Below are positions 60,307-64,000 of a stretch of DNA of 64,000 bases, in pieces (positions within the stretch are counted from its first letter, which is position 1; each line of letters starts with the position of its first letter). Under the pieces are notes generated by a model. That model saw only the letters and a program-made list of their open reading frames with translations, had not been told where the DNA came from and did not search any database. The position numbers were made by a program, and so were the translations under genes. The stretch is from Flavobacterium sp. ZT3R18. GTDB taxonomy: Bacteria; Bacteroidota; Bacteroidia; Flavobacteriales; Flavobacteriaceae. Location: NCBI RefSeq assembly GCF_007097385.1, contig NZ_VJZS01000004.1:186001-250000 (forward strand), given 5' to 3'.

Positions 60307-60873
60307 TTAGAATTTTAAGTTTACTGCTAAGTCAAAATCATCATAGATAGTTTTGTCTCCAAGACCTTCGAAGAAACTTTTTGAACCGTATTTAATATCG
60401 TATTTAGTTCTATCAATTTTCAATGCTGTTGTAGCATTATTTCCTTTTGTTGTGATGTCAAAAGTAATTGGATTTGTTTTTCCTTTGATTGTTAAATCAG
60501 CAGTAACAGTATATACGTCATTTCCTTTTGAGGCAATAGTTTTGAAAACTAAAGTTGAAGTTGGGAATTTATCAGTTCCAAAGAAATCATCTGCTTTCAA
60601 GTGACCGTTTAATTTACCTTGGTATTCTCCAGTCAAATCGGTAGCTGTTAAAGTTGTCATATCCACCGTGAAAGTTCCTCCAGTTAATGCATTATTTTTA
60701 AAAACTAAAGCGCCACTTTTTAAGGCTACAGTTCCTGAATGTTCCCCTGTTACTTTTTTTCCAACCCAGTTAATGGTACTTTTAGAAGCGTCAACTTGTT
60801 TAGTTTGTGCAGTTACAGATAATGTAGATAAAGCTACTACGAATGCTAAGGCAATTGATTTTAAATTTTTCAT
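60307..60873 (-). CDS. YceI-family periplasmic protein, paralogue 2
   Basis: A 188-residue YceI protein: signal peptide LKSIALAFVVALSTLSVTAQ, then TINWVGKKVTGEHSGTVALK and DLTIKGKTNPITFDITTKG. It lies 52 bases behind the nitroreductase gene and may be in the marR operon. It differs from the first paralogue mainly in surface residues; the cores match closely (IKYGS.S.F..LGDKTIYDDF). Confidence 0.9.
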   Translation of the reverse strand: MKNLKSIALAFVVALSTLSVTAQTKQVDASKSTINWVGKKVTGEHSGTVALKSGALVFKNNALTGGTFTVDMTTLTATDLTGEYQGKLNGHLKADDFFGTDKFPTSTLVFKTIASKGNDVYTVTADLTIKGKTNPITFDITTKGNNATTALKIDRTKYDIKYGSKSFFEGLGDKTIYDDFDLAVNLKF

Positions 60874-60925
60874 ATGTAATTTGTTTAAAGTGTAATTTGT
60901 TTAAAATGATTTGAATTAGTAATTA

Positions 60926-61558
60926 TTATAAAGTGATAAATAGGTCTTCTTGTGATTTTCTAACTTTTTTGTAAAATTGAGTAGCATCTTCTTCGTGACG
61001 GTATCCAACAGTTGCAATAAGAGAAGCATTAAGGTTTAGTTTGTCTAATCCTAATATTTCGTTGACTTGTGCAGGAATAAATCCTTCCATAGGAGTTACA
61101 TCAATTTTAAGTTCGGCCGCAGCATTCAATAAATTACCTAAAGCTAAATAAGTTTGTTTTGATGCCCAAATATTCTTGATTGCTGGTTCCAAAGTCGAAA
61201 TTTTAGATTTCATGAAGTCACCATATCCCGTCAATGCTTCAATTGGAGTTTCTCTAGTGATGCTTATTGTATTCAAATATTCATCTATTGCATCATCTCC
61301 AAGATTGGTGTCATTGGCAAAAATGAATAAATGTGAAGCCTCTACTATTTGTGATTGTCCCCAAGCAGCCGGTTGTAATTGTGCTCTTAATTCAGGATTT
61401 TCGACGATAATAACTTTGTATGGTTGTAATCCGTAAGAAGATGAACTCATACGAATCGCTTCTTTTAATGTATTTAAGTCTTCTGTTGAAACTTTTTTAG
61501 TGGCATCAAATTTCTTTGTTGCGTATCTCCAATTTTGATGGTTTAAGAAATTGCTCAT
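60926..61558 (-). CDS. Nitroreductase-family NAD(P)H-dependent oxidoreductase
   Basis: A 210-residue flavin enzyme. FMN-binding features are RMSSSSYGLQPYKVIIVENP at the N terminus and the conserved MEGFIPAQVNEILGL segment. The family reduces nitro-aromatics and quinones; the physiological substrate is unknown. It lies 13 bases behind marR, which probably controls it. Confidence 0.88.
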   Translation of the reverse strand: MSNFLNHQNWRYATKKFDATKKVSTEDLNTLKEAIRMSSSSYGLQPYKVIIVENPELRAQLQPAAWGQSQIVEASHLFIFANDTNLGDDAIDEYLNTISITRETPIEALTGYGDFMKSKISTLEPAIKNIWASKQTYLALGNLLNAAAELKIDVTPMEGFIPAQVNEILGLDKLNLNASLIATVGYRHEEDATQFYKKVRKSQEDLFITL

Positions 61559-61571
61559 AATAGTATTATAT

Positions 61572-62027
61572 TTATTTAGTTCTGTATTTTTCTAATAGGG
61601 TATTCAGTTGTTCTAATTCTTCGGTATTTAAATTTTTTGCAAAAAAATCTTCATGTTCTCTTACTTTTGGATCCAGTTCAGTTAATAAATCCAGTCCTTT
61701 TTGTGTAATTAAAACTTCAATTTTTCTTCTGTTTTCTGGGCAAACATTACGGGTAACCAAATCTTTCAGTAATAATTTATCGACTAATCGTGTCGTATTG
61801 CTCGTCTTGGCAAGCATTCTCTCCTGTATTATGCACATATTGGCAGGACATCCTTTTTGCCCTCTCAATATTCGTAATACATTGTATTGTTCTCCTGAAA
61901 TATCATAGCGTTTTATGATTTCATTAAAACTATCAGAGATGACATTTTGCGTGTACAAGACATTCAAAATGGCGCTTGTTGATTTACTATAATCAACCGT
62001 ACTTTTTAACGCATCTTCAATCTTCAT
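61572..62027 (-). CDS. MarR-family transcriptional regulator
   Basis: A 151-residue winged-helix regulator: RYDISGEQYNVLRILRGQKG, then MCIIQERMLAKTSNTTRLVD as the recognition region and NRRKIEVLITQKGLDLL as the wing. Cysteines are present (GCPANMC), so a redox response is possible but unproven. It is first in an operon with the nitroreductase gene and probably autoregulates through the palindrome upstream. Confidence 0.87.
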   Translation of the reverse strand: MKIEDALKSTVDYSKSTSAILNVLYTQNVISDSFNEIIKRYDISGEQYNVLRILRGQKGCPANMCIIQERMLAKTSNTTRLVDKLLLKDLVTRNVCPENRRKIEVLITQKGLDLLTELDPKVREHEDFFAKNLNTEELEQLNTLLEKYRTK

Positions 62028-62053
62028 ATTTGTAGGTGTCTTATTTGTTGGTA

Positions 62054-62088
62054 CAAATGTAGTTGTATTTATATTTGTATATACAACT
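62054..62088 (-). promoter_or_regulatory. marR promoter with inverted repeat
   Basis: TACATTTG on the minus strand (62061-62054) matches TAnnTTTG. AGTTGTAT (62061-62068) and ATACAACT (62081-62088) are inverted arms overlapping the promoter, where a MarR dimer could bind. Confidence 0.6.
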
Positions 62089-62212
62089 GTTATGTTATTT
62101 TTTTGTTAAAAAAACAGCTCCTAAACAATTACGCTTTGTTTTTAAGAGTTGAGTTCAACAAACAATAGGGTTGGAGTAGGATAAAATAAATTTGCTACGT
62201 GTAACGAAAAAC

Positions 62213-62287
62213 AACCATATAAGAAATATAAGTTCATTTAAGTTTTCTTTGGATAGTCTTAAAGAAACTTATATTTCTTATATGGTT
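62213..62287. repeat. 75-base hairpin element with perfect 22-base arms
   Basis: Arms at 62213-62234 and 62266-62287 (AACCATATAAGAAATATAAG plus two bases, and its complement) are perfect. A degenerate third copy begins near 62320. It belongs to the gene-free stretch 62089-62416 and has no open frame. Confidence 0.8.
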
Positions 62288-62416
62288 TAAATTTTATTTT
62301 TTGCTGTTACGTTAGAAGACAACCATTTAAGGAATGTAAGATTAAGTAGAGATTTTTAGATTATAACCAAATCTAGTTAAAAATGGACGATTTGGAATCC
62401 ATTTAAATTAAAACTT

Positions 62417-63814
62417 TTAGGATTCTGATCGCGCAACTTTAATTCTTCCACTCGCTGTTGCAGCCTCTAGTGCTTGATAATCTTGTTCGGTCTGATCCGC
62501 ATACGCAAAAGCAAAGCGAACCATAGCTTCGTCAAATTCATCACTTTTTCCAAGATAACCGGAAATCATAGCGGCACTACCTGATTTGGCATGAGCCAAT
62601 GCTAAAGCCTCTCCACATAGCTTGCAGTATTCAGGATAGTTATCAATGTTTATTTTAGCAGGATCAAACTCAACGCCACCTTTCATATCCCGCAACTGAC
62701 GCACATAAAAATGAATCCCATCGAGCTCTCCCCAACCTATAAAAATGTCAGGGGAGGCTTGTAATAATCGTTGTCCAGCGACAACACGATGTCCGTGATT
62801 TGAATAAGCAGACTTCGAAAGATAAGGTTCGAAAACAGAGGGTTGTGCTTCTTTTATTTGTAGAAACAAGGGATCCTCAGAATTGTTTCCTAAAAGAAAG
62901 ACAATCCAGCATCGTGTTCCTACACTCCCTACACCAACAACTTTACGTGCCACATCAACAATGCGATATTGTTTGAGCAAAGCTTTACGGTCATCAGCAA
63001 GAGAAAGCATATAAGATTCGAGAAATAGTCCCAACGCTTCATCAAGTGGTCTGCCTGATTTTGTATGGGTTTCGTGCACAATAAAAGGAGCATCATCCCG
63101 TAAGCGATATTTATCATCCACTATATTTGCGAGTTTATCCAGTACTTGAAAATGGGTTCGTTGACGGGCTTTGTCAGTAATCTTTTTTAGTCCTTTTTGT
63201 ACTGAGGGAGGTAGCTTTTGCTGAAGATCCTTTTCGGTCATGGTGGCGTAAACCAATTCAATGTGTCCCATTGAGGCATAATCCCTCATGTTTTTTTTAT
63301 ACGAACTAACCGCTGCCAAAACACTCCGGGTACATAAATTCTTTTTAGCCCCTAGGAATCTTCCCGATGCAACAATACTTGCAACAAGTCGTTTTATATC
63401 CCATTCCCACGGTCCTGGTAAGGTTTCGTCAAAATCATTGATACCGAAAATCAGGTTGCGTTCCGCTGATGCAAATAAACCAAAGTTGGCCACATGCATG
63501 TCGCCACATGCCTGTACATTTATTCCGGTTGGTTTAGGACCAGCAGCAAGATCAGCTGCCATTATCGCAGCAGCTCCTCGAAGGAAAGCAAAAGGCGAAG
63601 TGAGCATTCTGGCATATCGGATTGGCACAAGTTCCGTGAGACGGGTTTTTCCTTGTTCTTCTAAAATAGAAATAGGATCGGTACGGTTAGGATTGGCTTT
63701 GTAATCTCCTTGTTCCTTTCGCGGAAATTTATCGCGCAGGGCTTTGCCTTCTGCGAAGCGTTCTTCAATTGTTTTTGGTTTCGATTTAAAGTAACTTACT
63801 GTTTGCTGATCCAT
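62417..63814 (-). CDS. DUF2252-family protein
   Basis: A 465-residue protein of the DUF2252 family. The pattern FAFLRGAAAIMAADLA, CGDMHVANFGLFAS, FGINDFDETLPGPWEWDIKR and VGVGSVGTRCWIVFLLG recalls the catalytic region of aminoglycoside-kinase-like folds (HxxN and DFD-type residues), but no function is established. The coding sequence is visibly richer in G and C than its neighbours, suggesting acquisition from another genome. It has no signal peptide. Confidence 0.85.
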   Translation of the reverse strand: MDQQTVSYFKSKPKTIEERFAEGKALRDKFPRKEQGDYKANPNRTDPISILEEQGKTRLTELVPIRYARMLTSPFAFLRGAAAIMAADLAAGPKPTGINVQACGDMHVANFGLFASAERNLIFGINDFDETLPGPWEWDIKRLVASIVASGRFLGAKKNLCTRSVLAAVSSYKKNMRDYASMGHIELVYATMTEKDLQQKLPPSVQKGLKKITDKARQRTHFQVLDKLANIVDDKYRLRDDAPFIVHETHTKSGRPLDEALGLFLESYMLSLADDRKALLKQYRIVDVARKVVGVGSVGTRCWIVFLLGNNSEDPLFLQIKEAQPSVFEPYLSKSAYSNHGHRVVAGQRLLQASPDIFIGWGELDGIHFYVRQLRDMKGGVEFDPAKINIDNYPEYCKLCGEALALAHAKSGSAAMISGYLGKSDEFDEAMVRFAFAYADQTEQDYQALEAATASGRIKVARSES

Positions 63815-63851
63815 AATTTTTTATTTTATAGGTTTACATTTTAGTCTTTTT

Positions 63852-64000
63852 TTATAACCTAAAAGAGCAGGTTGTAAAAACGGAGTCAATTTGAGAGGTA
63901 AGTTCTGGAGTTGCATTCATAGCGATTTTTACAAATGGAACGATAATTTTAAAAGATCCAAGCATCAGAAATAGAAACGAAAATATCTGCATTTCGAATG
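63852..64000 (-). CDS. Partial hydrophobic protein, C-terminal end
   Basis: A frame open to the window edge ends at TAA 63852-63854. The visible part (from MQIFSFLFLMLGSFKIIVPF onward) is strongly hydrophobic, then polar with SQIDSVFTTCSFRL at the end. It could be the end of a membrane protein, or a short frame starting at the ATG 63990-63992. Not recognised. Confidence 0.3.
   Translation of the reverse strand, partial: FEMQIFSFLFLMLGSFKIIVPFVKIAMNATPELTSQIDSVFTTCSFRL

Noticed and set aside
1..64000. rRNA and tRNA genes
   Set aside because: I read the gene-free gaps for tRNA-like cloverleaf ends and rRNA motifs and saw none; a covariance search could still find one.

Overview
The window looks like a chromosomal segment of a Flavobacterium-like member of the Bacteroidota. 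The base composition is AT-rich, and Bacteroidota-type -7 promoter boxes (TAnnTTTG) lie upstream of several genes. The gene order rsfS-ftsH-LUD protein-cdsA-psd and the many secreted or lipoprotein products with short Bacteroidota-style signal peptides also fit. No rRNA or tRNA gene was recognised. Genus is an inference from gene content, not from a marker search.

Left end (1-5.8 kb): a REP-associated HUH transposase gene (RAYT) sits between direct copies of a GGGCTAAAGCCC palindrome. It is followed by a complete, catalytically intact Cas9 of 1364 residues on the minus strand. A convincing tracrRNA (anti-repeat, AAGG..UCCGUU nexus, terminator) lies just upstream of cas9 on the opposite strand. 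No cas1, cas2, csn2 or CRISPR array is visible anywhere in the window. A RelB/YafQ-like toxin-antitoxin pair follows the tracrRNA.

Core region (5.8-44 kb): mostly housekeeping genes. These include aroE, a TPR protein, a class III aminotransferase, an OstA/LptA-like protein, a GH13 lipoprotein, a lipoprotein superoxide dismutase, a phospholipid cluster (cdsA-psd-acyl-CoA-binding protein), ftsH, rsfS, birA, pyrE, a Nudix hydrolase, an M14 peptidase, dbpA, coaD, ddl, a PASTA protein, rluD, a secreted adenosine deaminase, an MFS transporter, a NagB-PIG-L fusion and yaaA. Small toxin-antitoxin modules are scattered among them: a VapBC pair whose toxin carries two stop codons, and a DUF433/DUF5615 pair.

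Efflux and trp region (42-57.8 kb): a TetR-controlled tripartite efflux operon (tetR-tolC-emrA-emrB) has two tandem palindromic operators upstream. Next come a zeta-toxin-like kinase with a tiny overlapping partner, and the tryptophan genes trpE-G-D-C-F-B and trpA. The trp operon begins with a promoter, an 18-residue leader peptide with three consecutive Trp codons, and an intrinsic terminator, which together form a ribosome-mediated attenuator. The operon is full of palindromic repeats. Two lie in frame inside trpF and encode related octapeptides, one has rebuilt the start of trpG, and others supply stop codons. A 50-base remnant of the trpB 3' end lies beyond an inserted DUF6090-like gene, which helps separate trpB from trpA.

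Right end (57.8-64 kb): two YceI paralogues flank a secreted beta-helix protein. A marR-nitroreductase pair and a DUF2252 gene of distinctly higher GC content follow. Several families of palindromic or word-like intergenic repeats run through the whole window.
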